From CAWFFV01 sp963814985 (GTDB lineage: Bacteria; Chloroflexota; Ktedonobacteria; Ktedonobacterales; Ktedonobacteraceae): a stretch of 64,000 nucleotides of DNA. Location: the NCBI GenBank assembly GCA_963814985.1, contig CAWFFV010000053.1, forward strand, positions 94,554 to 158,553, given 5' to 3'. A program made the position numbers and the translations under genes. This document shows, one piece after another, positions 37,713 through 47,146 of this stretch. Position 1 is the stretch's first letter, and each line of letters starts with the position of its first letter. The notes below the pieces were generated by a model. The model saw only the letters and a program-made list of their open reading frames with translations, ran no database searches and was not told the DNA's origin.

Positions 37713-39495
37713 ATGCATTCTGACAACCACCCAGCTGATTTTACACGCTCCAGAAGAACGCCACGCGCCCATCCAGAGGGGACCGCTCCATCAGCTACCA
37801 GGTTACATCATAGAGATAGATTGCCATTACAGGTTGGACGGCGTGCGCTATTACAGTTAGTAGGGTTGGGACTCCTCCTGGAGCTTCTTTATCTTACGCT
37901 CTATCCACTCCTGGCAGGAGGCATGTCAGACCATGATCCTGTACGGCAGGCTTTACCAGATCTTTTTCCCTGGCTCCTCAAACTCTATTGGACAACGCTC
38001 TGGCCGGCACTTCCACGCCTTCTGGCGCACGTTTCCTGGTTAAATCTGGGTAATAGCGTAGGACAAGCAAACCTTTCGCTACTCATATTAAGTCTGGCAA
38101 GCATATTAATGCTCTTTGCAGTCCGTATAGGAAACCGGGTCGTCCGTGAACAACTCTCATACTCAGAGATACATTCCATCTTCCGTATCACACTTCTTCT
38201 GACAGCTCTCTTTGGGGTGACAATGTTGTTACTTCCTGCTGCAAAGGGAGCGATGTCGCAAGACATGCTACTTTATGGTCTCTATGGTCGCATGGTAACA
38301 ACACATCATGTGAATCCCTATAGTGTTGCCCCCACAACCATTCCTCAGGATATGCTGCAAATGATCCTTGGTGCACATTCAACGGCACCCTACGGGCCAG
38401 TATGGACAGACCTGAGTATCCTGGTCACATTGCTAGCGCATGACAGTGTTGCCAATATCCTGCTTGGCTTTCGTCTCATCGGGTTAATCGCACATCTGAG
38501 CAACGCAATCTTGATCTGGGTCATCCTGGCAAAGCTCAAACCAGAGAAACGTCTTGCAGCCACCCTTCTCTATGCCTGGAACCCGATTATCCTATTACTG
38601 AGTATTGCCCAGATGCATTATGAGGTTGTACTTACCCTTCTTGTATTATTGGCGGTCCTCTTCTTTTTACGTAATTCGCTGATATTGGGCTGGGTCCTGA
38701 TAGTACTGGCAGCGCTGGTCAACCCATTGGCACTGCTACTTTTGCCCTTATTTCTTCGCATGATCATGAAACAGATACATTTCCTCCACCTGGGCTGGCG
38801 CATCCTCTGGTGGCCAGCCCTGACAGTTATCTCAGTATCAGCAGCAACACTGGCCTATATGCCTTACTGGCAACAGGGGGGCAGTATTGGTATTCTCACC
38901 AGTCTCAGTCAAACCTTCTGGCAACAGAGTGCCATCAATTCTGTAGATGCGGCCATTATCAATTTGCCGATTCAAGCAACAGTCTGGCAGATTACCCCTC
39001 ATCAGTGGTCACTCATTGCACTGATCATTGTGGGAAATCTTTCTGCTTTTCAGTATCTGGTTGGTAGATACATTGGAACTCATCTTACTTATGGGGAGCT
39101 GGCTATTGCTCCTGCTAATTCTTTTACAACCTGCTTACTGGCCCTGGGAAATCATCCTGCCGCTGACCCTGGCACTCTGCGCCAGCAACCGCACAATAAT
39201 ATTCCTGGCAGTATTGCTCACATCAGGTGCGCTGCTCAGCTACTACTACTGGCTCAGGCAGCCTGTATGGGTAGGACAGGGACTGACGACAGTGGGATTA
39301 CCACTTCTGATATGGGGATGGACACTTTTCATCTCTTCGATACGACAGGCATACACAAAAGAAGCAACGGCCCAATCTGAAAAGCGGCGGAAGAGGCGTG
39401 CACGCCCCTCCTGGCTCTCACGCCCATCGTGGCCTTCGCGTCCCCCATTGCTCTCACGCCCATCGTGGCCTTCACGCCCTGGTCGTCGCCAATAG
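37713..39495 (+). CDS. GT-C-type membrane glycosyltransferase-like protein, frameshifted
   Basis: A polytopic protein with about 13 hydrophobic segments. STAPYGPVWTDLS resembles the YGP motif of polyprenol-phosphate mannosyltransferases such as MptA/MptB, so it may move sugars from lipid-linked donors to an external glycan; moderate confidence. The frame breaks at about 39060-39070; the next frame has more helices (WLLLLLILLQPAYWPWEIIL) and an Arg-rich tail with repeated SRPSWPSRP units to 39495. As read, the first frame ends at 39380 with polar nonsense. ATG 37713 follows GGAGAGG. Confidence 0.7.
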
Positions 39496-39559
39496 TTGAT
39501 TCAGCATGTCTTATTAGGAATGGGTGAAGATTGGTAACTACTCCGGTCCCTTTTTTTCT

Positions 39560-39712
39560 GATTCCTCAGCGCCTTCGGCGCTTCGCAAGTTGTTTTATGT
39601 GTGGTTTTGTTGCCTGTGGAGGAGATTGCGACGAATCTCCTCCACAGGCAACAAAACCACACATAAAACGGGAGCGAGCCACCTTCGGTGGCGAGGAGAC
39701 CTGAGGAGTTAC
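39560..39712. repeat. Family A element, inverted orientation
   Basis: Inverted box B (TTCCTCAGCGCC-TTC-GGCGCTTCGC) at 39562-39585, 35-base arms (39593-39627 and 39634-39668), then inverted box A (GCGAGCCACCTTCGGTGGCGAG). Same GTTGCCTGTGGAGGAG core as at 7321 and 9571, but one base is lost at the centre. Confidence 0.9.
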
Positions 39713-39736
39713 GAAGATCAAAGGTCACTCGGAGTA

Positions 39737-39766
39737 TTGCACGTAGCAAGTGAAGTATGTTATAAT
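39737..39766 (+). promoter_or_regulatory. Promoter of rpmI-rplT
   Basis: TTGCAC (39737-39742) and a perfect TATAAT (39761-39766), 18-base spacing. The start of rpmI lies about 160 bases downstream, leaving room for an L20-type autoregulatory leader, which I cannot confirm from sequence alone. Confidence 0.7.
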
Positions 39767-39929
39767 CGCGATCACAAGTGGGGTTCGCTCCTGAAATAGG
39801 CTTCTCTGCGCCTTCGATAGAGCATTTATGAGATTGAAACATACTTGTGAGCCTTGTACTCCAACAGATAAAATCGCAGTATGTGCATGTAAAAAATGTT
39901 GCCCCAATGAGAACAGAAAGAAAGAGTCC

Positions 39930-40133
39930 ATGAAGCAGAAACTCAAAACACACAAAGCGATGGCCAAGCGGGTCAAAGTAACCGCATCCGGCAAGTTCTT
40001 GCGCCGCAAAGTGGCAATCAGTCACCTGCGCCGCCACAAATCACCGGAATCTATCCGATCAGCAGACAAGTCTTTTAAGCTGGCGGTCGGCGATACACGT
40101 CGCCTGAAACGTCTGCTCCCCTACGCCTTCTAA
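39930..40133 (+). CDS. rpmI: 50S ribosomal protein L35
   Basis: A 67-residue basic protein of the large subunit. MKQKLKTHKAMAKRVKVTAS then KFLRRKVAISHLRRHKS matches L35. ATG 39930 fits the family start and a purine-rich AAAGAAAGAG site. An in-frame ATG at 39828 would add 34 Cys-rich residues that no L35 has, so it is rejected as the start. rplT follows 30 bases later. Confidence 0.95.
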   Translation: MKQKLKTHKAMAKRVKVTASGKFLRRKVAISHLRRHKSPESIRSADKSFKLAVGDTRRLKRLLPYAF

Positions 40134-40163
40134 GATACCAGGATTGATGGAGAAGAAAGAACT

Positions 40164-40520
40164 ATGCCAAGAGTAAAACGCGGAGTTCCCGCTCACCAGA
40201 AACATAAGAAGTTGCTTCAGATGGCTGAAGGCCATCGTGGTACGCGTAAACGCCTCTTCCGTCCTGCGCATGAATCGGTTATGCGCTCAATGGCATATAT
40301 GTACCGTGACCGCCGTAATCGCAAACGGGATATGCGCCGCCTATGGATCACACGTATCAACGCTGCAGCACGCATGCATGGCGTAACCTACAGTCAATTA
40401 ATGCATGCTATTCATGTTGCCAATATCGAAGTGGATCGCAAGATCCTTGCAGAAATGGCTGTGCATGATGAAGCTGCCTTCAGTGCGCTGGTTAAAACGG
40501 CCTTAGAAGCCATCAAGTAA
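40164..40520 (+). CDS. rplT: 50S ribosomal protein L20
   Basis: Early-assembly 23S rRNA-binding protein. The 118-residue product is a full L20: MPRVKRGVPAHQKHKKLLQ, GHRGTRKRLFRPAHESVMRS, YRDRRNRKRDMRRLWITRIN and the C-terminal domain VANIEVDRKILAEMA. Cotranscribed with rpmI. L20 represses its own operon in several bacteria by binding the leader. Confidence 0.96.
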   Translation: MPRVKRGVPAHQKHKKLLQMAEGHRGTRKRLFRPAHESVMRSMAYMYRDRRNRKRDMRRLWITRINAAARMHGVTYSQLMHAIHVANIEVDRKILAEMAVHDEAAFSALVKTALEAIK

Positions 40521-40547
40521 AACTCTTGCAGAGAGGTAGAACTCATA

Positions 40548-40793
40548 GGGTCATCCCGAATTTTCCGAACAAAAGTTCGCCTCTCTCAAGCGGCTTGAGA
40601 AGCGGGATTGTCAAGGGCGGCCAGCCCTTGACCGGGGTTTGGGTGTCCCAAAAAGTTTCTTTTTTTCTCTCGCCGCCGCCTGCGGCGCACAAAGGGTAAA
40701 AACTTCAATGGGACACATCAAACCCCGCCAGGGGCTGCCGCCCCGGACCCCCGCTTTTGCGAACTTTCGTTTCAAAATTCGGGATGACCCATG
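40548..40793. repeat. Family B element, MITE-like
   Basis: About 245 bases with terminal inverted repeats GGGTCATCCCGAA / TTCGGGATGACCC. Subterminal GCGGCTTGAGAAGCGGG and internal GGGTGTCCC / GGGACAC and CGCCGCCTGCGGCG match the copies at 37342 and 48939. No transposase inside. It splits rplT from the methyltransferase gene. Confidence 0.85.
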
Positions 40794-40807
40794 ATTGAGG
40801 TTCGAGC

Positions 40808-41640
40808 ATGCAAACGCTCATTACCAGTTCATCAAATCCACGCATTAGCAAACTGCAACGCCTTCATACGGCACGAGGTCGGAAAAAAAGCGGACTCTTT
40901 TTAATGGAGGGTCCCCATCTTCTGGAAGCATTACTCAACATCAACCTGCTACCATATGAGGTCTACTACCAACCTGCCCGGCTTCAGCATACCACTCAAG
41001 GGAGTATTCTGCTTGAGCGCCTTCTGCAAACCTCTGGCCTGCTTCACCACCAACTTATTGAAGTAAATGAACGTGTTATGGAAGCTATCAGTGATGTCCA
41101 AACATCACAGGGAGTGGTATGCGTGCTACCTCTCGACGCATGCGACCCGATCAGAGTGCATACACGGCGCCCAGTAGCTCAACGCCCACTCTTACTCATC
41201 CTGGATGATCTGGCCGATCCTGGCAATATGGGAACTATTCTACGCACAGCTCTCGCCGCCAACGTCCATACCGTGCTGCTGACCCCAACTGCGTAGATTA
41301 TTTCAGCCCCAAGGTTGTACGCTCTGCGGCAGGTGCACATCTTGCGCTACCCGTTGAGGCCGACCTTTCGTGGACAGCAATTGCGGAGAGAGTCGCAATA
41401 CATAACTCTCAGCATGTTCTATTGGCAGAGGCCGGCAGTTCAAATCTGTACTATCAGCAGAACCTCACACAACCATTCGCGCTTATCATTGGAAATGAAG
41501 CACATGGCCCCTCGCTTGAGGCACGAGCGCTGGCAACACAAACGATTACCATACCTCTATTTAATAGTGCGGAGTCACTTAATGCAGCGGTAGCAGCTGG
41601 TATCCTCCTCTACGAGGCAGTACGCCAGAACCACACATAG
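40808..41640 (+). pseudogene. TrmH/SpoU-family RNA methyltransferase, frameshifted
   Basis: A SPOUT methyltransferase that modifies a ribose in rRNA or tRNA. The N-terminal substrate domain (ISKLQRLHTARGRKKSGLFL, EGPHLLEAL) is followed by motif I LLILDDLADPGNMGTILRTA. The frame breaks in a C4 run (41283-41286). The next frame gives NCVDYFSPKVVRSAAGAHL, then LIIGNEAHGPS (motif II) and TIPLFNSAESLNAAVAAGIL (motif III with the cofactor knot), ending at 41640. One missing C restores a 277-residue enzyme. Its place after rpmI-rplT is common. Confidence 0.88.
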
Positions 41641-41680
41641 GCTATGCGTACCTCTTCTCTTTGGAGAAGAGAATGACACA

Positions 41681-41932
41681 CTACCAGTGATTGCCTATTT
41701 CCTGGCGTGTATCTTGCTGTTGAACGAGAGCGTTAGCAACACCACAGCAATCGCAGCAATCGGGAACTTGAGCAAGATGGACCATACCACAAATTTCGCA
41801 AACCCAAACCGGACGCCGTACAGTTGATTTTGTTGACCTATAATGCTCAAGTAGCATCTCTTTGACGGCTTTGTGTACAGCAGCATCGCTGTCTCTTACT
41901 ACAGCATTCGTCGCTATCCTTTGCGCAGTCAT
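41681..41932 (-). CDS. Rubredoxin-like zinc/iron protein
   Basis: An 83-residue protein: a helical N-terminus (TNAVVRDSDAAVHKAVKEML) and a C-terminal rubredoxin-like domain with CEIC-x11-CDCC spacing, as in rubrerythrin tails (VWVCEICGMVHLAQVP). It should bind one Fe or Zn. ATG 41932 follows AGGAGG at seven bases; the longer open frame crosses a terminator and is not used. Electron transfer or a structural zinc site are both possible. Confidence 0.75.
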   Translation of the reverse strand: MTAQRIATNAVVRDSDAAVHKAVKEMLLEHYRSTKSTVRRPVWVCEICGMVHLAQVPDCCDCCGVANALVQQQDTRQEIGNHW

Positions 41933-42083
41933 AGGTTGGCCTCCTATATTCTCTCCTAAAGAGCACTCACCAGATATACCACTACCTGAAGGGCATGAAA
42001 TAAGTCTAACAGGGGAGATTGCTGAAAGTCTACGAATTTGGATAGTTCTTCTGGATACTAAGCATAAGCAAAAGGTTATATGT

Positions 42084-42127
42084 AACAAAAAATCGGTGTG
42101 GTCAGCTGACCACACCGGTTTTTTGTT
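42084..42127. terminator. Bidirectional terminator after the MCP region
   Basis: A 44-base near-perfect palindrome (AAAAAATCGGTGTGGTCAG and CTGACCACACCGGTTTTTT) with A- and T-runs on both sides, 15 bases beyond the end of the 42142 reading frame. A textbook intrinsic terminator. Confidence 0.9.
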
Positions 42128-42141
42128 GTAACTACTCAAAA

Positions 42142-42300
42142 TTACCAACGAATGCTGTTACTGCCATTTTTATACCATTGATCTTCTGGTTTGTCCCATC
42201 CCCATAAACTCCCACTCTTCTGCTGATCCGGATAGACAGATAAAAGATCTTCTGACTGCTCAGTCACATTAACTGTGCGCAAAATCGCGCTGACTGTCAT
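42142..42300 (-). CDS. Short acidic ORF, probably the MCP C-terminal tail
   Basis: 52 residues from ATG 42298-42300 (TVSAILRTVNVTEQSEDLLS ... GSLWGWDKPEDQWYKNG, ending SNSIRW). The same frame is coding-like upstream (NAEPEDELDDQ) into the end of the MCP gene, with no ribosome binding site. A one-base shift near the MCP stop would join it to the receptor as a tail, and the terminator lies just after it. Alternatively it is a separate small gene. Confidence 0.4.
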   Translation of the reverse strand: MTVSAILRTVNVTEQSEDLLSVYPDQQKSGSLWGWDKPEDQWYKNGSNSIRW

Positions 42301-42331
42301 CTGATCATCTAACTCGTCTTCTGGCTCAGCA

Positions 42332-44269
42332 TTATTTGCGAGAGTTCAGGAGAAGATACTCTTGATTTTCACGCAATTTAAAGGCTTCAACAGAACTCCG
42401 CAATTGCTCAACCAGATGAGCCAGCCGTTCCATATTCAGTGATGCCTCACGTGTACCTGCGCTACTTTGCTGTATAGAATCGGCAAGATCTTGCATGATT
42501 TGTACCACCGCACTTGAAGATTGCACTTGCTGCGTTCCAACCAGATGAATACCCTCAATCTCTTTAGCCTGCTGTTCAACAGCCGAAAAGATGGATTCCA
42601 GGGCGACGCCAGCCTCTTGAGTCAGCTGGGTTCCTACAGAAGTCTCACGCTCAGTGTCCTGCATAGAGACGGCAACCGCCCCAATATCATCGCGGACACC
42701 ACGAACGATTCGTCCAATCATAACAGTCTGATCTTTGGCACGCTCTGCCAGACGACGAATATCGGCTGCTACAGCTCCAAAGGCCTTTCCGTTTTCTCCT
42801 GCCATAGCGGCCTGAATAGCTGCGTCAAGGGCCAGACGGTTCGTCTGGTGAGCAATGCTAGCAATGACATCAACGATCTCGTTAATTTCGCGGGAACGCT
42901 CACCCAAATTTTGTACCTTACTGGCTGTTGTTTGCACATTGTCGTTGATACGGCCCATTCCCTGAATAGATTGTTGTAATGCTTCACGTCCCAATTGTGC
43001 ATTCTGACGCGCCAGATACGCCACATCATAGAGTACTTGAGACCGTTCAGCCACCTGACGGCTCGCTGCTGCCATCTGCTCTACTTCTGTAGTGGTTTTA
43101 GTAACCTGATTGATCTGGCCATCACCAGCTTCCACCAGCTGAGTCATACGTTTCACAATCGAAGTTGTGGAACTCTCCACTTCATGGGAGACCGATTTGA
43201 CACGCACAACCAGACTTCCTAGCTCACCCACCATATAATTGAAGGAGTCAGCCAGCACACCCAGGGCATCTGCCGTCACTTCCGCCTGCACACGCAAATC
43301 ACCTTCACCAACTCCACTCACCTCTCTGACCAATTTTTCTACCTGCCCTTGCAACACATCGCGCTGAGACTGCGTCTCCTGGATCAGGCGTACGATGTTA
43401 TCCAACATGTTATTCATGGAATTCGCCACCATGGAGATCTCATCCTGATTTAACAATTTGGCGCGTGCGCTGGTCTCTCCTTTGGCAATACGCTTGGTCA
43501 AAGTGGCAAGATGGCGAAGGGGGCGAGTGATTGTCAGGTTCATAGCATAGCCGATTACAACAACGACCATGATCATGCCTAAGAAGGAAGCGATTGTTGC
43601 TATAATAATAGGATTGATCTGCGACGGTCCGACCTGTACAATATTGTTACCCATATCCTCAGCCAGTTGTTCCACTTTATTCCATCCACTCACCAGTGGA
43701 CCATACTTCGACTGGGCCTGTTGCAATAGAGCAGGAACCTGCCCAAGGAGATCAGGTGTCTGAATACTATCTAATGTCTGGTCCTGTATTTTCTTATAAT
43801 CGGGCCAGAGTTTTTCCATTACCACATTAAGTGCATTTTGCTGCAAAGCAGGGAGGGAAGAGGCGGGATCATCACTCAACAAAATATTACGGATAACACT
43901 CATTTGAGGAGATGTTGTAATCTGATATTCCTGTTGGTATTGCTTAATATCTCTATCAAATGTATTTTCCAGGGTGCGCGTTTGCGTAAGGGGATCCTGT
44001 CCCCATTCCTGCATACCAGGCATATTCGGTTGGGTCTGGCTATGGTACGCAAAATTGAGTACTCCAAAGAGGTTTGATAAAGGAATTTTGGCATCCATAG
44101 CAGCGCGTACCGATTTTACGCTTGTTTGAACCGCTATACCCCGTGCATTCAATGTATTGACAAATGTCACACCTAATATAATAATGGTAATACCAGGGAT
44201 CACAGCCGCCAACAGAAAAGCATAAAAGAGACGGCGAAATATGGGGATACTCGTAATGAACTTAAACAT
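42332..44269 (-). CDS. Methyl-accepting chemotaxis protein
   Basis: A 645-residue transmembrane signalling receptor. Membrane helices lie near residues 14-36 and 222-244, enclosing a helical extracytoplasmic sensor of about 185 residues. Then come HAMP (TRPLRHLATLTKRIAKGE) and a long coiled coil with the signalling hairpin EIVDVIASIAHQTNRLALDA followed by AIQAAMAGENGKAFGAVAAD. The LALDAAIQAAMAGE form differs from the enteric LALNAAIEAARAGE and recalls receptors of cyanobacteria and Chloroflexota. No che genes nearby. In a non-flagellated filament it may act in gliding, pili or development; inference. Confidence 0.88.
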   Translation of the reverse strand: MFKFITSIPIFRRLFYAFLLAAVIPGITIIILGVTFVNTLNARGIAVQTSVKSVRAAMDAKIPLSNLFGVLNFAYHSQTQPNMPGMQEWGQDPLTQTRTLENTFDRDIKQYQQEYQITTSPQMSVIRNILLSDDPASSLPALQQNALNVVMEKLWPDYKKIQDQTLDSIQTPDLLGQVPALLQQAQSKYGPLVSGWNKVEQLAEDMGNNIVQVGPSQINPIIIATIASFLGMIMVVVVIGYAMNLTITRPLRHLATLTKRIAKGETSARAKLLNQDEISMVANSMNNMLDNIVRLIQETQSQRDVLQGQVEKLVREVSGVGEGDLRVQAEVTADALGVLADSFNYMVGELGSLVVRVKSVSHEVESSTTSIVKRMTQLVEAGDGQINQVTKTTTEVEQMAAASRQVAERSQVLYDVAYLARQNAQLGREALQQSIQGMGRINDNVQTTASKVQNLGERSREINEIVDVIASIAHQTNRLALDAAIQAAMAGENGKAFGAVAADIRRLAERAKDQTVMIGRIVRGVRDDIGAVAVSMQDTERETSVGTQLTQEAGVALESIFSAVEQQAKEIEGIHLVGTQQVQSSSAVVQIMQDLADSIQQSSAGTREASLNMERLAHLVEQLRSSVEAFKLRENQEYLLLNSRK

Positions 44270-44528
44270 ATCAGCTTCAATTTCTCCTCAAACGGCTTTT
44301 TTAGTCCGCTGCATTCCATACCCCAGCACAAAAACATGATATGCTAAAAATATTGCCCAATATGATAACCTCTGCCACTTAATCACAGCAGAGTGTACCT
44401 CACATCTTTATAAGATGTCATCTTCTCTGGAGAGGATAGCCCATTTCTCCTATGCTTGTTTGCAGAATACATGCTATACTGTGGACAAAAGAAAAAGTTA
44501 CAAGACATATAGTCGAAGGAGCTTTCTT

Positions 44529-46109
44529 ATGGACACATTTTCAGTGGCTCGCTGGCCGTTCCAAAAGGTACTTATTGCCAACCGGGGAGAAATTGCACTA
44601 CGCATCATTCGTGCCTGTCGTGAACTTGGCTTAGCCAGTGTTGCGGTTTATAGTGATGCTGATCGTAACGCACTGCATGTTCGCATGGCAGATGAGGCAT
44701 ACCATGTCGGCCCATCTATAGCCGCAAAAAGCTATTTACATATCCCCACACTCATCGATGTCGCAAAGCGTTCAGGAGCACAGGCAGTTCACCCTGGCTA
44801 TGGCTTCCTGGCTGAAAATGCCTCCTTTGTTGAAGCATGTACGGCAGCAGGATTAATTTTTGTTGGTCCTCCCGTAGAAGCCCAATTGTCGATGGGAGAG
44901 AAAACAGCAGCGCGTCGCACTGCTCAAGCCGCAAAAGTACCAATTGTACCAGGAGCGATGACAGATGTGGAGGATGATGAATTAGCGGAAGAGGTCGCTG
45001 AGAGCCTGGGCTATCCTATTTTATTGAAGGCGGCGGCAGGCGGCGGCGGCAAAGGTATTCGTCTTGTGCGCGAGGCAAAAGATCTCTTGTCATCACTGCG
45101 AACAGCTCAAAGCGAGGCACAGAGCGCCTTTGGCGATAGGCGTGTCTATATGGAGAAAGCGATTACCCCTGCCCGTCATATCGAAATACAATTCATTGCC
45201 GATACACATGGCAATATTATACATCTGGGTGAACGCGAGTGCAGCATACAGCGCCGTCACCAAAAACTTGTTGAGGAATCGCCATCTCCTGTGGTCGATG
45301 CAGAACTGCGCAAACGCATGACAACAGCAACAATCAACTTGATACGCACTATTCATTATGTCAATGCAGGTACAGCTGAGTTCTTGTTGGGACCCAATGG
45401 CAATTTCTACTTCTTAGAAGTCAACGCACGTATCCAGGTCGAGCATCCTGTCACTGAATGGTGCACGGGCATTGATCTTGTACAAGAGCAGTTCCGCGTT
45501 GCCGCAGGTCTACCTCTTTCTTTCACACAGGAGCAGATCGAGTTACGTGGATCTGCAATAGAGTGCCGTATCTCGGCGGAAGATCCAGAGAATCGCTTCC
45601 TACCTGCTACCGGGACGGTTCAGGCCCTACAGGAACCTTCCGGCCCTGGAGTGAGAATCGATAGCTGTCTATATCCAGGATTACAAATACCACTTTTCTA
45701 TGATCCACTCCTCTCCAAGTTGATTGTCTGGGGCAAGGATCGCCAACAGGCGATTGCACGGATGCGGCGCGCTCTCGCTGAATATCATCTCATTGGAGTA
45801 CGTACCACGCTCCCGTTTGCACGCTGGCTCATGGATCATCCTCGTTTTATCGCCGGTGATCTCTCTACTAATTTCATTGCTGAAGAGTGGGACATTAGTA
45901 ACCGGGAAGAGGCCAGCCAGGAAAATAGCCCGGAGGATGCGATTGATGCTGAACTTACCCCTGCTCAGGTAGCATCTGTCGTCGGGAGTCTCCTTATGCA
46001 TGAGCAGTTAGCCGAAGAGAAAATACGACGACACGTTGTGACACAGGATTTTGAGGAAGTAAGCCGATGGCGTGATGTGGGCCGCAAAGAGGTATTGAGA
46101 AGGATCTAA
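44529..46109 (+). CDS. accC: Biotin carboxylase, acyl-CoA carboxylase subunit
   Basis: Carboxylates biotin using ATP and bicarbonate, the first step of malonyl-CoA (or related) synthesis. The 526-residue protein has FQKVLIANRGEIALRIIRA at the start, VHPGYGFLAENASF, the Gly-rich ATP loop KAAAGGGGKGIRLV, GERECSIQRRHQKLVEESPS, and FLEVNARIQVEHPVTE. After the usual 450-residue core it has a 70-residue charged tail with a short helical part (ELTPAQVASVVGSLL). AAGGAG precedes ATG 44529. No biotin carrier or transferase gene is adjacent. Confidence 0.92.
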   Translation: MDTFSVARWPFQKVLIANRGEIALRIIRACRELGLASVAVYSDADRNALHVRMADEAYHVGPSIAAKSYLHIPTLIDVAKRSGAQAVHPGYGFLAENASFVEACTAAGLIFVGPPVEAQLSMGEKTAARRTAQAAKVPIVPGAMTDVEDDELAEEVAESLGYPILLKAAAGGGGKGIRLVREAKDLLSSLRTAQSEAQSAFGDRRVYMEKAITPARHIEIQFIADTHGNIIHLGERECSIQRRHQKLVEESPSPVVDAELRKRMTTATINLIRTIHYVNAGTAEFLLGPNGNFYFLEVNARIQVEHPVTEWCTGIDLVQEQFRVAAGLPLSFTQEQIELRGSAIECRISAEDPENRFLPATGTVQALQEPSGPGVRIDSCLYPGLQIPLFYDPLLSKLIVWGKDRQQAIARMRRALAEYHLIGVRTTLPFARWLMDHPRFIAGDLSTNFIAEEWDISNREEASQENSPEDAIDAELTPAQVASVVGSLLMHEQLAEEKIRRHVVTQDFEEVSRWRDVGRKEVLRRI

Positions 46110-46170
46110 TATTGTATGTGGGTTTTATCTCCAATGTTGGAGATAAAACCCACATACAATATTAGATCCT
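46101..46170. terminator. Perfect 32-base hairpin shared by accC and the PHP gene
   Basis: Arms 46101-46132 and 46139-46170 are exactly complementary with a 6-base loop AATGTT. The accC stop is in the left arm and the PHP stop begins at the base after the right arm, so one palindrome ends both convergent genes. Confidence 0.88.
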
Positions 46171-47056
46171 TTATTTTTCTTCAACGGGGGGAGGCAGGAC
46201 AAAAGCTTCAGGAGTTTTGCCACGTCGTAGTGCCGCTTCGGCCTTTAGACGTTCGACCGCCTCAGCAGGAACATAGCGACCACCCAACGGGGTAGGATGG
46301 ATGCCAGGACCATGGAAATCGCTACCGCCAGTGGGGATGAGATGATGCTCATCAGCAAGAGCACGTAAAGCCTGCTCTTGTTGATGGGTATAGGGACCAT
46401 AATAGACCTCCATACCGACCAGCCCGGCTTGTCGCAGTCCAGGTAACCACTCGCGTAGCACTGCCAGTCCTGGCAGTTCAACAGGATGGGCCATGACAGG
46501 CAAACCATTAGCGCTGGTAATCAGGCGCACAGCATCTTCTGGTGTGAGCTTGTAGCGTGGTACGTAGGCAGGGCGTCCTTTCCCAATATATTTGTCAAAG
46601 GCTTCAGCAATAGTCTGGACATAGCCAGCTTCCAGCAAGGCCAGGGCAACATGTGGACGTCCAACCGATCCAAGAGCGATTTCACGCACACGTTTCCACG
46701 AGACATTTACTCCCTCTTGATTGAGCAGCTCCACCATACGCTCCCCGCGACGCTCACGGGCATCTCGCAACACCTGTAAAATGGCTTGAAAAGGCTGGTC
46801 GCTGGTACTCAAGAAAGTAGCCAAGAACATGGATCTCGCCACCATTGACATCGGTATTAATCTCGATGCCGGGAATAAAATCAATATTTAGCACTTGTGC
46901 GGCCTGGGCCGCCTCTTCCAGCCCTCCCGTACTATCATGATCGGTCAGTGCCAGCACCTGTAATCCTGCCTCCTTAGCGCGGTGAAGCAGCTCGGTCGGT
47001 GAGTAAATACCATCTGAGGCGGTTGAGTGAGTATGCAGATCAATAGAATTCGTCAT
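46171..47056 (-). pseudogene. PHP-domain phosphoesterase (RNase AM/YciV type), frameshifted
   Basis: The PHP family member closest in pattern is the 3',5'-nucleoside bisphosphate phosphatase/5'-3' exoribonuclease group. ATG 47056 reads SIDLHTHSTASDGIYSPTEL (metal His residues) and LALTDHDSTGGLEEA, then GIEINTDVNGGEIHVLGYF. The frame breaks at 46800-46815; the next frame continues SDQPFQAILQVLRDARERRG, LPVMAHPVELPGL and IPTGGSDFHGPG (late metal His/Asp), ending at 46171. One base restores a protein of about 290 residues. It follows rny by about 90 bases, so RNA turnover is a shared theme. Confidence 0.85.
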
Positions 47057-47146
47057 GTTTTCATAGTCTCTCTTCATCAAATAGACTCGCTGAACATCTC
47101 TGTCTAAGCATATCCCATCCAAACAAGGGCGTTCAGCAAATACAAT

